DNA from: Granulicella sp. L60
Lineage (GTDB): Bacteria > Acidobacteriota > Terriglobia > Terriglobales > Acidobacteriaceae
DNA: 64,000 bases
Assembly: GCF_009765825.1 (NCBI RefSeq)
Contig: NZ_LMUR01000015.1
Coordinates: 57,216-121,215 of the forward strand
Direction of reading: 5' to 3'
Shown here piece by piece: positions 38,452-46,872 of this stretch. The position numbers were made by a program, and so were the translations under genes. The notes beneath the pieces are model-generated. The model had not been told where the DNA came from. It saw only the letters and a program-made list of their open reading frames with translations, and did no database searches. Every line of letters begins with the position of its first letter. The first letter of the stretch is position 1.

Positions 38452-40368
38452 ATGAAGTTTAGTAAGCGAGTCGCATTAGTTGCTCTCTTTGTCTCAATAG
38501 CAGGCACGGCTGCATGGCCACAGAATGGCGATATGGTCCAGAACGGCAGCGATATCCCTGCAAAATGGCAAAAGCCTGAAGCGGACTATGACTACGTCAA
38601 ACGCGAGGTGATGATTCCGATGCGAGATGGCGTCAAGCTGCACACCGTAATCGCCATTCCGAGAGGGGCGCACGACTTCCCCATGTTGCTTGAGCGAACC
38701 CCATACGACGCGACCTTCTTTGCGGGAAAAGACAGTCCCCATCTAAGAGACATCGTATGGCCAGCGAACCGGGAATGGGTCGACGACGGTTACATCTTCG
38801 TCTATCAGGACATTCGCGGGAAATATGGCTCCCAGGGCGACTATGTGATGACACGTCCTCCGATGGGCCCCATGAACCCGACCAAGACGGACGACACGAC
38901 AGATGCATGGGACACGGTAGATTGGCTTGTGAAGAACATTTCCGAATCTAACCAGCGGGTCGGAATGATCGGCTCATCATACGACGGGTGGACGGTGACA
39001 ATGGCACTTCTGGGCCCCCACCCGGCTCTCAAGGTTGCAGCACCCGAAAGTCCGATGATTGATGGCTGGATGGGAGACGACTGGTTTCACTATGGTGCGT
39101 TCCGTCAGGTGAACCTCGACTATTTCACTGAACAGACAAGCAACACTGGTAAGGGAGATCCCGTTCCGCGCTGGAGTGCGGACGATTATCAGGATTTTCT
39201 GGATGCGGGGTCAGCTGGCAATTGGGCCAATAAGAATGGTTTTCAGCAGCTTGGGTTTTGGAACCGGCTCTCGGCGCACCCGGCATACGATGCCTTCTGG
39301 CAAGAGCAAGCTCTCGACAAGTTGGTAATTACCCATCCATCTTCGGTTCCGACCATGTGGCTTCAGGGGTTATGGGATCAGGAAGATATGTACGGGGCTA
39401 TTCACACCTGGGAGGCTCTGAAAGCTAAAGGCATGGCCGCCAACAACCACCTGGTGATGGGCCCCTGGTATCACAGCCAGGTCAACGGCGCAGCAGAGAA
39501 TCTCGGTCCCCTCAAGTGGAAGGGAGACACCGCTGCCGACTTTCGCAAGAACGTTCTTATTCCATTCTTCGACACATACCTAAAGGATAGTAAGGCCGCC
39601 GAACCCATCTCACAGGTGATGATTTATAATCCTGCGGAGAACCATTGGGATAAGTTTTCTGACTGGCCGGGCGTGACGGAGCGGCATCTCACGCCGCTGT
39701 TTCTCCAGTCCAATAGCGGTTTGGCCTTCCATGCAGCGTCAGCAGGTGAAGACAGCTACATCTCTGACCCGGCCAAGCCAGTACCATTCATCGAGGTTCC
39801 GTTGCAGTTCAATACTCATTCACGTTGGGCTACCTGGTTAGTTCAGGATCAACGCTTCGCCTCCACTCGTCCGGACGTCATCTCGTATCAAACTCCGATT
39901 CTGACTGAGCCTGTTCGAGTTGAGGGAGCGCCCTTTGCGGATATCTTTGCGAAAACGACCGGCACCGACGGAGACTTCGTTGTTAAGATCATCGATGTGT
40001 ATCCACCAACCGTCGCGGAGCAGCCCGAGATGGGCGGCTATCAGCTGGCCGTTAGCATGGATATCTTTCGTGGCCGCTATCGGAAGAGTTTTGCGGAACC
40101 CAGCGCCATCCCTTCAGGAAAGGTACAGGAGTACAAATTCCGGCTGCCAACGGTGAACTATGTGTTCAAACCCGGGCATCGGATCATGGTGCAGATCCAG
40201 TCGACACTCTTTCCTCTGTACGATCGCAACCCGCAGACCTATGTGTCGAATATTTTCTTCGCACAGCCCCCGGATTACCAAAAGGCTACGGTCTCCATCG
40301 AACGTGGTTCTTCTGGATCCAGTGCCGTTTTGCTGCCGGTGGTGCCAGCCACCACTGCGGTTCAGTAG
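38452..40368 (+). CDS. CocE/NonD family hydrolase (alpha-amino acid ester hydrolase-like)
   Basis: Secreted serine hydrolase of 638 aa in the X-Pro dipeptidyl-peptidase/cocaine-esterase family. Signal peptide MKFSKRVALVALFVSIAGTA, then an alpha/beta-hydrolase domain with the nucleophile motif GSSYDGW (Ser176) and the QDIRGKYGSQGDYV oxyanion region, a helical cap, and a C-terminal jelly-roll domain (about 470-620). It should cleave amide or ester bonds of peptides or beta-lactam-like esters in the periplasm. Ribosome-binding site AAAGGA precedes the ATG. Alone between azoR and a large hairpin. Confidence 0.87.
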   Translation: MKFSKRVALVALFVSIAGTAAWPQNGDMVQNGSDIPAKWQKPEADYDYVKREVMIPMRDGVKLHTVIAIPRGAHDFPMLLERTPYDATFFAGKDSPHLRDIVWPANREWVDDGYIFVYQDIRGKYGSQGDYVMTRPPMGPMNPTKTDDTTDAWDTVDWLVKNISESNQRVGMIGSSYDGWTVTMALLGPHPALKVAAPESPMIDGWMGDDWFHYGAFRQVNLDYFTEQTSNTGKGDPVPRWSADDYQDFLDAGSAGNWANKNGFQQLGFWNRLSAHPAYDAFWQEQALDKLVITHPSSVPTMWLQGLWDQEDMYGAIHTWEALKAKGMAANNHLVMGPWYHSQVNGAAENLGPLKWKGDTAADFRKNVLIPFFDTYLKDSKAAEPISQVMIYNPAENHWDKFSDWPGVTERHLTPLFLQSNSGLAFHAASAGEDSYISDPAKPVPFIEVPLQFNTHSRWATWLVQDQRFASTRPDVISYQTPILTEPVRVEGAPFADIFAKTTGTDGDFVVKIIDVYPPTVAEQPEMGGYQLAVSMDIFRGRYRKSFAEPSAIPSGKVQEYKFRLPTVNYVFKPGHRIMVQIQSTLFPLYDRNPQTYVSNIFFAQPPDYQKATVSIERGSSGSSAVLLPVVPATTAVQ

Positions 40369-40390
40369 TTTGTTTAGCAGATGATTGGAT

Positions 40391-40440
40391 CGGGCTCGTG
40401 TCATTCAAGAGATAAGAATCTCTTGAATGACACGAGCCCG
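40391..40440. terminator. Perfect 23-bp hairpin, likely bidirectional terminator
   Basis: Bases 40391-40413 are the exact reverse complement of 40418-40440, with loop AAGA; the outer stem starts CGGGCTCGTG. It lies between two convergent genes, the CocE-type hydrolase (ends 40368) and fucU (ends 40496), so it can terminate both. It is unusually long and perfect for a simple terminator. Confidence 0.75.
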
Positions 40441-40495
40441 GTGGCAATTCTGAGTCCGCGTTACTGCTTGCGCAAATTAGAAATCGGGGTGCAGT

Positions 40496-40930
40496 TCACT
40501 CCGCTCGAACTACGCCCTTTCGTACGAGCACATTCCCGTATGGCCTTCTTTCTCCAGTTACAATCACGGCATAGGCCTTCCCTGCTCGCTCTTTGCAGTC
40601 TGCAGATGACACCGGGAAAAGCTCAAGATCCGCACCTTCCCGCTTGGATATAACCCTTCGAAACTCTTCGAAGATAGGTGTCTCGTTGTCGGGATTGCCA
40701 TTCGCAACCATTCGCCAACATGCCTGGGCATCCTTTCGTTCCAGAGGAAGCACCGAAAGCACCGCGTCGAGGATATCTGTGGCGGAGATTCCGTCGAGCC
40801 TCGCGATGCGAGGGCCGCCTGCTTCACACGCAAAGTTCGCATCTACTATCGCCAATTCGTGTCTGTGCCCCATAGAGCTCAGAATGTGAAGGACTTCAGG
40901 CGAGAGTAATAAACTAATTCCTTTAAGCAC
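40496..40930 (-). CDS. L-fucose mutarotase / RbsD-FucU family
   Basis: A 144-aa protein of the FucU/RbsD sugar mutarotase family, which interconverts alpha and beta anomers of fucose or ribose. Signature: ILSSMGHRHELAIVDANFACE near residues 16-36, with the catalytic-site histidine, and a C-terminal GERRPYGNVLVRKGVV. It starts at GTG 40930 with a perfect AGGAGG ribosome-binding site. Upstream on the same strand, 24 bases away, is the broken inositol-phosphatase-family gene, so the original operon handled a sugar or polyol. No fucose isomerase or kinase is present in the window. Confidence 0.85.
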   Translation of the reverse strand: MLKGISLLLSPEVLHILSSMGHRHELAIVDANFACEAGGPRIARLDGISATDILDAVLSVLPLERKDAQACWRMVANGNPDNETPIFEEFRRVISKREGADLELFPVSSADCKERAGKAYAVIVTGERRPYGNVLVRKGVVRAE

Positions 40931-40954
40931 GTTGCCTCCTTGACCTACGGGTTC

Positions 40955-41751
40955 TCAGCCCGATAGCGAATCTAGTTGCTGATAGACGGCAGGGCCGCCT
41001 GCGACTACGCGATTTCCCTTGAGCAAAGCATCGCCCACAAAAAACTTGTTCACCCGACCGCCGGCAGCTTCAATGATGGCGATTGCACCGAGGCAGTCCC
41101 AGGAGTGCATGTGCGGCTCAACGTGCCTAGAAGTCGTCCTGCGGCAACGTAGGCGAGCGACAATGCGCCAGTGCCATTGCGGAAGAACATTCCCTTTTGA
41201 TCGAGAAGTTTGGTCAGTGAATCGAACAGGAACGAATGTGGCGAGAGACCAATACTGAACAGGCCTGCTGAAAGATCCGTTCCCGGATGGGCGGCGATGG
41301 TATTCCCGTTGACGGTCGCGGGAAATGCCCTTCCCCAGCAAACAGTTCATCACATGGCGGATTGTAGACGAGACCAAATTGGAGCTGTCTATCGAGCACG
41401 AACGCGATCGAAATGCACCAATTAGGCATTCCACTTAGGAAAGGTTGGGTCCCGTCGATAGGGTCTACAAATACCGTGCCCTGCTGAGAACTCGGTATGT
41501 CCGCTCTCTTCTCCGAAAAACGAATCATCTGGAAAGTGCTCTTTGAAACTGCTACTAATTAGCAATTCCGTATTGACGTCAGCTTCACTAACCAGATCGT
41601 GAGATCCTTTGCTCTTGATCGTCAAACTACCAAGCCGTCTGAAGTATTCGTTGGCAAGCGATCCAGCTTTTCGGATGACCGACTGAGCGACTTTGAATCG
41701 TGCCAGAATGGGATCTTCCTGCAGATCTACTTCGTGTGAAGATGGATTCAT
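40955..41751 (-). pseudogene. Inositol monophosphatase-family gene broken by frameshifts
   Basis: Three overlapping frames together spell an IMPase/SuhB/histidinol-phosphatase-like enzyme. Frame 1 (from ATG 41751): SQSVIRK-like helix, KGSHDLVSEADVNTELLI, FFGEESG (the metal-binding Glu). Then a frame change near 41470 leads to VFVDPIDGTQPFLSGMPNWC (the DPIDGT metal motif) and LVYNPPCDELFAGEG. A second change near 41320 leads finally to HSWDCLGAIAIIEAAGGRV (the third metal Asp) and FVGDALLKGNRVVAGGP to the stop. All motifs survive but at least two frameshifts separate them, so no full protein can be made from this sequence as given. It may be a real pseudogene or sequencing error. Confidence 0.82.
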
Positions 41752-41792
41752 GATTTTGCATTCCCTAAACATTCAGCCGCTAAGAGCGCCAC

Positions 41793-42126
41793 TTATCTGC
41801 TGGCTGCAAAGGAATGGCTGCCGCAATGCCGATCTGGCAAAGATGTCCAAGATCTCGGTACTTGAAGTGTGCACTTTTTGCGGAGGTTTAGAAAGGCGAC
41901 AGCGGTCAAGCCAACGGACTATTGCCAGCGGTTGCGCGTCGGTATAGCTCGCGAACTGCTTGAGTCTGGCAAACAGTCCATCGAGAAGATTTCCCGGACG
42001 GTTGGCTACGAAAATCCGGCCTCGTTTCGCAGAATCTTTTGCAGAATAATGGGCCTTTCTCCAAGTGCATATCGGAACCTCCTCGCTGGGGTACCAGCAA
42101 TCAAGAGGGAGCCACCACCATGGTGA
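41793..42126 (+). pseudogene. Truncated, frameshifted AraC-type regulator (DNA-binding end only)
   Basis: The C-terminal double helix-turn-helix of an AraC/GlxA-type regulator is present: WLQRNGCRNADLAKMSKISV in one frame, then, after a frame change near 41875, FLRRFRKATAVKPTDYCQRL and ISRTVGYENPASFRRIFCRI to the end. The N-terminal effector domain is absent. It lies between the broken phosphatase gene and the alpha/beta-hydrolase gene, opposite in direction to both. No functional product is expected. Confidence 0.75.
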
Positions 42127-42151
42127 CGGAAGCTCCGCAGTCGGGCAATCT

Positions 42152-43027
42152 CTACAATACGTCGTCAGGGATAGCTTTTGAATGATTCTTCTCGAGGCTC
42201 TCCGTCTCATTGAGAAAACGGTCCAGCAAAGGGTTGAAGGCATCCGGCCCCTGCCAGAATGGAACATGCCCCAATCCCGGGAGCCGATAAGAAACCCCAT
42301 CCCATAGGTGGCGGAAATTAACCGTATCAAAGTAGTCGAGTTTGATCAAATGGTCACTAGCACCGTTGATCACGCCGATTGGTAGGGTAGCTTTTTCGAC
42401 AGCTTGCCGCTGGTCTGTACCTGCGCCCTCGCGCGCGGCCTCGAAGAGTCGCTTGCGAAAGCGGCCGTCCGCACGTGCCGCAGCCTTGAAGAGAAATGGC
42501 TCGGCAGAGTCGCCGAAAAGACTTCCAATGAAGGACTGAATCTCCGACTCGGAGAGCATCTCCCTCCCTGCCACGCTACCATTCGGCGAGCTATTGAAGC
42601 CCTGCATCATGTTGTGTACGCCGTTTACCTTCGCGATCGGGGGAGAGCCGGAAAGCAGTAAGCCCCGCAGTCCAGAAAATCGCGAGAGCATCTCAATCGC
42701 GATGTGACCGCCAAGCGACCAGCCAAACACAATCGCTTCGGAGATATCCAGGTTGCCGAGCAACTCCACGGAAGCATCCGCAAACCCAGCCAGTGTGTAA
42801 GTCCGCTGAGGATTAGGTGCGTCGCTCGACTCACCATGGCCTGGAAGGTCGAAAGCTATGAATCGATGTCTCTGCGGAAGCGACGAGTCCAGTTGACGGC
42901 GGAAGACGCCGCGGCATGAGGAATTGCCGTGGATCAACAGGACGGGAATCTCGCCTTCGCCTCGCTCTTCGACTGCAATGGTGCCGTGTGACGTATCGAT
43001 ACGGTGCTGTTGAATCAAAACACTCAC
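42152..43027 (-). CDS. Alpha/beta-hydrolase, third gene of the abiE operon
   Basis: A 291-aa alpha/beta-hydrolase fold enzyme: oxyanion segment LLIHGNSSC (about 31-38), nucleophile elbow GWSLGG with Ser104, acid in NGASDHL and catalytic His in GLGHVPFW. The substrate is unknown; the closest general likeness is to esterases and haloperoxidase-type hydrolases. The GTG start at 43027 is one base after the abiEii stop and has GGAAGGG upstream inside that gene, so expression appears coupled to the toxin-antitoxin operon. That is not a usual partner and may be incidental. Confidence 0.8.
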   Translation of the reverse strand: MSVLIQQHRIDTSHGTIAVEERGEGEIPVLLIHGNSSCRGVFRRQLDSSLPQRHRFIAFDLPGHGESSDAPNPQRTYTLAGFADASVELLGNLDISEAIVFGWSLGGHIAIEMLSRFSGLRGLLLSGSPPIAKVNGVHNMMQGFNSSPNGSVAGREMLSESEIQSFIGSLFGDSAEPFLFKAAARADGRFRKRLFEAAREGAGTDQRQAVEKATLPIGVINGASDHLIKLDYFDTVNFRHLWDGVSYRLPGLGHVPFWQGPDAFNPLLDRFLNETESLEKNHSKAIPDDVL

Positions 43028-43028
43028 G

Positions 43029-43784
43029 CTAAGACCCTTCCATTTGCAATTTCTGCGAGCCGTCCCGGTGCTTGTTCATTTGATGTCTCGAATCGGCAGA
43101 AGTCGCATTGAGACGGGTAGCGCGTTCCTCGAAGACCTGTTCCGCCGCCGCTCGTACTTTCTTCGCGTCCACCTTGCCGAGCATGTCGATCAACAGAATG
43201 TCGAGAACGTCGCGGGCGCGTCCCGCCGAGTACGGCCCGGTGCAGTCGTGCAGCTTTTCGGCAGCCTGTTCGCTCAGATTCAGGCAACGAACCGGTGACG
43301 GTACGCGCAATCCCATCGCGGCAAGTCCTCGAATTGTTGGCACTACAAGTTCAACCGCACCCTTGCCAGAGGGTCCGAGGTCAACGTCGATGGTTTGCCA
43401 TGCACGGGTTCTGTATCGGATGGCGAGTTCCAGTCGAACCGCGTCCACCTTGTCCATGTTCAAGGGCTTCCCTTTCAAGAGAAAGGTGAAGTCATCGAAG
43501 CCGAGCGCGACGGCATCCTGAAATGCCCGTAGCCGCTTAGTCCGTTCGACCGGTACACCGATGTCGATGTCCTTTGTCGCTCGTGCTCCCTCGGCGAATC
43601 TCAGTTCAAGAGCGACGCCGCCTTTCAGGTCGTAGCTGTCGAGAATACCCTCGCTCACCGCTCGTTCAAGAACGCCGCATAGCGCCAGGAACGAAACCCA
43701 GCGCCGAAGACGCTCCTGCGCCACGCCCTGCTCTTTGGCGACTCGGGCTAGTGTATTTTCGAGGCGTTCAACTGGTTGCGGCAT
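43029..43784 (-). CDS. AbiEii/AbiGii-type nucleotidyltransferase toxin
   Basis: Toxin of a type IV toxin-antitoxin (AbiE) phage-defence system, 251 aa. The nucleotidyltransferase core is visible: KGGVALELRF (residues 54-63) followed by TKDIDIG with the metal-binding Asp72 and Asp74. AbiEii proteins use this fold to modify RNA with nucleotides and stop growth. The start lies 37 bases inside the antitoxin gene, a tight coupling typical of these pairs. All key residues are intact. The protein is shorter than some AbiEii (about 300 aa), so it belongs to a compact branch. Confidence 0.87.
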   Translation of the reverse strand: MPQPVERLENTLARVAKEQGVAQERLRRWVSFLALCGVLERAVSEGILDSYDLKGGVALELRFAEGARATKDIDIGVPVERTKRLRAFQDAVALGFDDFTFLLKGKPLNMDKVDAVRLELAIRYRTRAWQTIDVDLGPSGKGAVELVVPTIRGLAAMGLRVPSPVRCLNLSEQAAEKLHDCTGPYSAGRARDVLDILLIDMLGKVDAKKVRAAAEQVFEERATRLNATSADSRHQMNKHRDGSQKLQMEGS

Positions 43785-44365
43785 CTCGCATCTTCACTCG
43801 GTTTCCGGGTAATGGATCTCCGAAGGCTGCTTGCTTCGGCGTTGTTGAGTAGCCCCTCGCGGAGAGCGTCGCTAATCGACTGCCGAGCAACATCGGTTCG
43901 GTGTGTCGCCGAGAGTACGTCCATGATGCTGCGTCTCACAGTGGTAACGGGGAGACCTTCATGTTGCCCGATATCCTCGGGAGATAGATTGGCTCGATGG
44001 ATTGCTACCCAATCCGGGCACTTCCGACGCAATCTTGCTGAGGCGGGCACCGTTAGATTTACGCGCGATGGGTTCGCATCGGAGATACCGTAGAGTAGCA
44101 ACGCTGTCTCATGCGAGAGGGCGATGTCTTCTGGCCCCTGGCTGGCCTTCGCCCACAGCACTGCCTCGCGGTATTGAGCGAGACGGTCTGCCGGGTAATG
44201 AGCAATTCGATAGACCCCCCTAGTCATGCGCTCCAATCGGCCACGCTGGACCAGACGAACCAAAACTGAATCCTGTATGCCGGCGGCGCGGGCCTCCTTC
44301 GACGTGAGCAGACCATCATGCTCTTCGGCGAGTGCAAACAGTTCGTCCATGCGGGTGCGCGGCAT
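43748..44365 (-). CDS. AbiEi-type antitoxin / transcriptional regulator
   Basis: A 205-aa antitoxin: N-terminal winged helix (LFALAEEHDGLLTSKEARAAGI ... LVRLVQRGRLERMTRGVYRI, the AbiEi DNA-binding domain), then the AbiEi C-terminal domain (ALSHETALLLYGISD, VTTVRRSIMDVL). AbiEi neutralises the AbiEii toxin without direct binding and represses its own operon through inverted repeats at the promoter. Such an inverted repeat is present upstream (44395-44429). Start ATG 44365. First gene of the operon. Confidence 0.87.
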   Translation of the reverse strand: MPRTRMDELFALAEEHDGLLTSKEARAAGIQDSVLVRLVQRGRLERMTRGVYRIAHYPADRLAQYREAVLWAKASQGPEDIALSHETALLLYGISDANPSRVNLTVPASARLRRKCPDWVAIHRANLSPEDIGQHEGLPVTTVRRSIMDVLSATHRTDVARQSISDALREGLLNNAEASSLRRSITRKPSEDARCRNQLNASKIH

Positions 44366-44394
44366 TTATTGATTTTGCTCCAACATAACTAGCC

Positions 44395-44429
44395 TGTCAA
44401 TATAGTTCCATTATTGAATGATATTGACA
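44395..44429 (-). promoter_or_regulatory. Inverted repeat and promoter of the abiE operon
   Basis: Perfect 9-bp arms TGTCAATAT (44395-44403) and ATATTGACA (44421-44429) flank a 17-base spacer. On the minus strand the proximal arm contains TTGACA (-35), followed after 17 bases by CAAAAT (-10), just upstream of the AbiEi ATG at 44365. AbiEi antitoxins bind inverted repeats in this position, so autoregulation is likely. Confidence 0.6.
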
Positions 44430-44447
44430 TCCTACAAGGTCGGCAAA

Positions 44448-44765
44448 CTACACCTCTGTCGAGGGTGCCACTACGACCGGGTTTACCGGTCGCACGAAGG
44501 TTGCGGTGAGGAGAGGGATGCTGGCGATGTTGTCTGGCTGAGACTGCGCCTGGACGACCAACTTGATGCGAGTGCCTGCCTGGAGCTGCTTGGCGAAGTG
44601 GCCCTGTTTGCCGAAGGCAACGACGTTGCAGTGAAAGGCCTGCAGATTGCGGTCGGAGATGATGGAGACTCCGAAGGCGCTGTACTTGCGTCCGGTCTTA
44701 GAAGTGCGGCTGGTGGCTGAGTTGCTGACGGTGCCGAAGAGGGTGATGGTCTGTTGAGTCTGCAT
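44448..44765 (-). CDS. Single-stranded DNA-binding protein-like (OB fold)
   Basis: A ~105-aa protein with a compact OB-fold resembling SSB: ITLFGTVSNSATSRTSKTGRKYSAFGVSI and LQAFHCNVVAFGKQGHFAKQL, the latter like the WhxVvafgklAe... segment of SSBs. It lacks the acidic C-terminal tip that recruits partner proteins, and is shorter than chromosomal SSB, so it is probably an accessory copy from a plasmid or integrative element. Start ATG 44765 has AGGAG 6 bases upstream; the open frame extends to 44807. Followed on the same side by the abiE operon. Confidence 0.7.
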   Translation of the reverse strand: MQTQQTITLFGTVSNSATSRTSKTGRKYSAFGVSIISDRNLQAFHCNVVAFGKQGHFAKQLQAGTRIKLVVQAQSQPDNIASIPLLTATFVRPVNPVVVAPSTEV

Positions 44766-45078
44766 GGTGTTTCTCCTTTTTGCCCGGTCAATCGGGACAC
44801 ATCCCAAAGGGCGCGAAGGTGCGCTGCTCCCAAGTCGCGGCAGGGCCGCGTTGCCAAGAGAAGAAGTTTCTGGAAAGGGACCCGGAGCTTTGCGAGGGGG
44901 GAGGAGTCCAACACCCGAAGGGCGCGGTACGCGAGTTCTGAACGCAGAGCCGAAGGGCGCAGCTCCTGCACCGAAGCGGTGGCCGAGTGAACGCGCAAAC
45001 AGGAGACCGTGCAGCCAGAACGTCAGCCTATCCGACCCAACTTAATCGCATGAGTAGATCAGGATAGAAGCGGGTTGA
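44766..45078. other. Gene-free region upstream of the ssb-like gene with short repeats
   Basis: No gene is apparent. Three copies of (A/G)AAGGGCGC occur (44806-44814, 44917-44925, 44952-44960); they might be binding sites. Nothing else recognised. Confidence 0.35.
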
Positions 45079-45480
45079 TTAAAAGTTGAGAGTTTCACTT
45101 TGCAGCAGACCTTGCACCCGTCCTTTGATGTCGTCGCGAATAAGCCGCACTTCGTCCACCGGTAGGCCCTTCGGATCACGCAACGGCCAGTCGTCCCGCC
45201 GTAGCCCTGGAACGTAAGGACACTTGTCACCGCAGCCCATCGTGATGAGCAGTGATGCTCCCTTAGCAAGTTCCTCGGTCAACTTCTGAGGCTTGGCATT
45301 GCTGAGGTCTACGCCAACCTCCTGCATAGCGGCCAGAACCTCTGGATGCACCCGCAAGCCTGGTTCCGTACCCGCAGAAATGGCCTCCGCCTTTGACTTA
45401 TCGGCGAGCAGATTGAAGAAGGCTGCGGCCATTTGCGAGCGTCTGGCGTTATGAACGCAAGCGAAGATAACTCTTTTCAT
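45079..45480 (-). CDS. arsC: Arsenate reductase, thioredoxin-coupled (low-molecular-weight phosphatase type)
   Basis: Reduces arsenate to arsenite with a Cys triad. The 133-aa protein starts at ATG 45480 with FACVHNARRSQ, the phosphatase P-loop (Cys8 to Ser15); the resolving cysteines are Cys83 and Cys87 in MGCGDKCPYVPG, and the catalytic acid lies in DWPLRDPKG. All key residues are intact. The frame opening (45492) overlaps the end of arsM by 4 bases, so the two form one operon. The product, arsenite, is either methylated by ArsM or exported by Acr3 encoded on the other strand. Confidence 0.92.
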   Translation of the reverse strand: MKRVIFACVHNARRSQMAAAFFNLLADKSKAEAISAGTEPGLRVHPEVLAAMQEVGVDLSNAKPQKLTEELAKGASLLITMGCGDKCPYVPGLRRDDWPLRDPKGLPVDEVRLIRDDIKGRVQGLLQSETLNF

Positions 45481-45488
45481 CGGTGTTC

Positions 45489-46379
45489 TCAAGCTGCCGT
45501 CACAGGCTTTATCGCGTACACCTTCACGCTGGCCGCTGCTGCGTTGATGTCATACTGCGAAAGCAGGGTCGACAGTTCATCATGGAATGAGGGCACTGCC
45601 TCCTTAGTGGGGGCACAGCAAGGCTCAGACACCACTTGGAATGGGCTTCCTGTCTCCATGCTGGGTGAGCAGCATCCGGCCTGATTCTCTACCTTTGCGT
45701 AGGCGTTCAAGTCCGCACCGCTATCGACGATCTGGACGTGTTCGAGCCCGGCAGCAATCAGGCCGGAACGGTATTCGTCTATCGATATAGCCCCAGCGAT
45801 ACAGCCGACATACGCGGCCATGCTCCTCGCTACGGCCTCGGGCAGCTCGTGCTTGAGTGCTATGTCACTCACGGCAACTCGCCCACCGGGCTTAAGTACT
45901 CGGGCGATTTCACCGAAGACGGCGCGCTTGTCGGGGGCGAGATTCAGAACGCAGTTCGAGATGACGCAATCGACGGAAGAGTCAGGCAACGGAATCTGGT
46001 CAATCGTAGATTGGTAAAACTCCACATTGGAATACCCGCCCGCGTGAGCATTCGTCCTCGCTCGGTCAATCATGGCCGGGGTCATATCGATGCCGATAGC
46101 TCGACCGGAGGGGCCAACCATTTTCGACGCCAGAAATACATCAAGTCCGCCGCCTGAGCCTAGATCGACTACAACTTCGCCAGCCCGAATGTGAGCTGTG
46201 GCAGTGGGGTTACCACAGGACAGCCCCATGTTGGCCCCAGCGGGAATCGAAGTCAGTTCTTCTGCGGAGTAGCCGAAGGCTTCCGCAACGGCCTTCACAC
46301 CCGCATGGTCGTTGGAAAGACTGCTCTCCGCCATTGACCCGTACTTTGATCGAACTGAATCCAATACCTGTTCTGCCAT
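45489..46379 (-). CDS. arsM: Arsenite S-adenosylmethionine methyltransferase
   Basis: Methylates arsenite to volatile or less toxic methylarsenicals. The protein (296 aa from ATG 46379, which has GGAGG 6 bases upstream) carries the SAM-binding motif [21 protein letters not shown], the conserved family Cys in SCGNPTATA and the [12 protein letters not shown] cysteine, plus a C-terminal CC pair region (QAGCCSP, EPCCAP). The frame opens 20 codons upstream. Divergent from arsR. It shares an operon with arsC. Confidence 0.92.
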   Translation of the reverse strand: MAEQVLDSVRSKYGSMAESSLSNDHAGVKAVAEAFGYSAEELTSIPAGANMGLSCGNPTATAHIRAGEVVVDLGSGGGLDVFLASKMVGPSGRAIGIDMTPAMIDRARTNAHAGGYSNVEFYQSTIDQIPLPDSSVDCVISNCVLNLAPDKRAVFGEIARVLKPGGRVAVSDIALKHELPEAVARSMAAYVGCIAGAISIDEYRSGLIAAGLEHVQIVDSGADLNAYAKVENQAGCCSPSMETGSPFQVVSEPCCAPTKEAVPSFHDELSTLLSQYDINAAAASVKVYAIKPVTAA

Positions 46380-46410
46380 GACTGCCTCCAGAAACATATC
46401 TGCTTTGGCG

Positions 46411-46449
46411 ACTATATCCATTGCCAACACATTCGTCAATGCGTATAAG
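46411..46449. promoter_or_regulatory. Overlapping divergent ars promoters
   Basis: Minus strand (arsM-arsC): TTGACG (46439-46434), 17-base spacer, TATAGT (46416-46411). Plus strand (arsR-acr3): TTGCCA (46421-46426), 17-base spacer, TATAAG (46444-46449). The two cores overlap head to head within 39 bases, so a single ArsR bound here could control both operons. The arsR transcript would begin close to its ATG (46456). Confidence 0.65.
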
Positions 46450-46455
46450 TAAGGA

Positions 46456-46872
46456 ATGGCAACAAGAACACCACCGTTCGATATGGAGCGCTTCTTTCAG
46501 GCCCTCGGAGACAATACACGGCTTCGGCTCCTCAACCTCATGGGCGACCAAGAGATATGTGTCTGCTATTTCGTGGAGATTCTTGGAGGGCCTCAGCCGA
46601 AGATTTCCCGGCATCTGGCCTATCTACGCACTGCCGGTATCGTTGCGGCGCGACGGGAGGGAAAGTGGATGCACTACAGGATTGTCATGCCTCCGAACAT
46701 TGGGGCAACGCAGGTCCTCAAACAGACGCTCAACTGGTTGCGTGAAGAAAAGACGATGCAGGCTGACAAGGCACGGCTTACGAAGGCCTGCTGCTCCCCG
46801 ACAAAGTATGCCCTTCTCGATGGCGCACCCTCGCCTGTCACTGTCGGTGATTCGTCCTGCGAGGCTTGCTGA
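46456..46872 (+). CDS. arsR: ArsR family arsenic-responsive repressor
   Basis: A 138-aa winged-helix repressor: [17 protein letters not shown], then the metal-binding EICVCYF with Cys35 and Cys37 at the start of the DNA-binding helices, then [24 protein letters not shown]. The C-terminus has further Cys pairs (KACCSP, SCEAC), which may add an As(III) site. It is released from DNA by arsenite. It overlaps the next gene by one base (TGATG), so acr3 is co-translated. It controls both the acr3 operon and, by position, arsM-arsC. Confidence 0.92.
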   Translation: MATRTPPFDMERFFQALGDNTRLRLLNLMGDQEICVCYFVEILGGPQPKISRHLAYLRTAGIVAARREGKWMHYRIVMPPNIGATQVLKQTLNWLREEKTMQADKARLTKACCSPTKYALLDGAPSPVTVGDSSCEAC

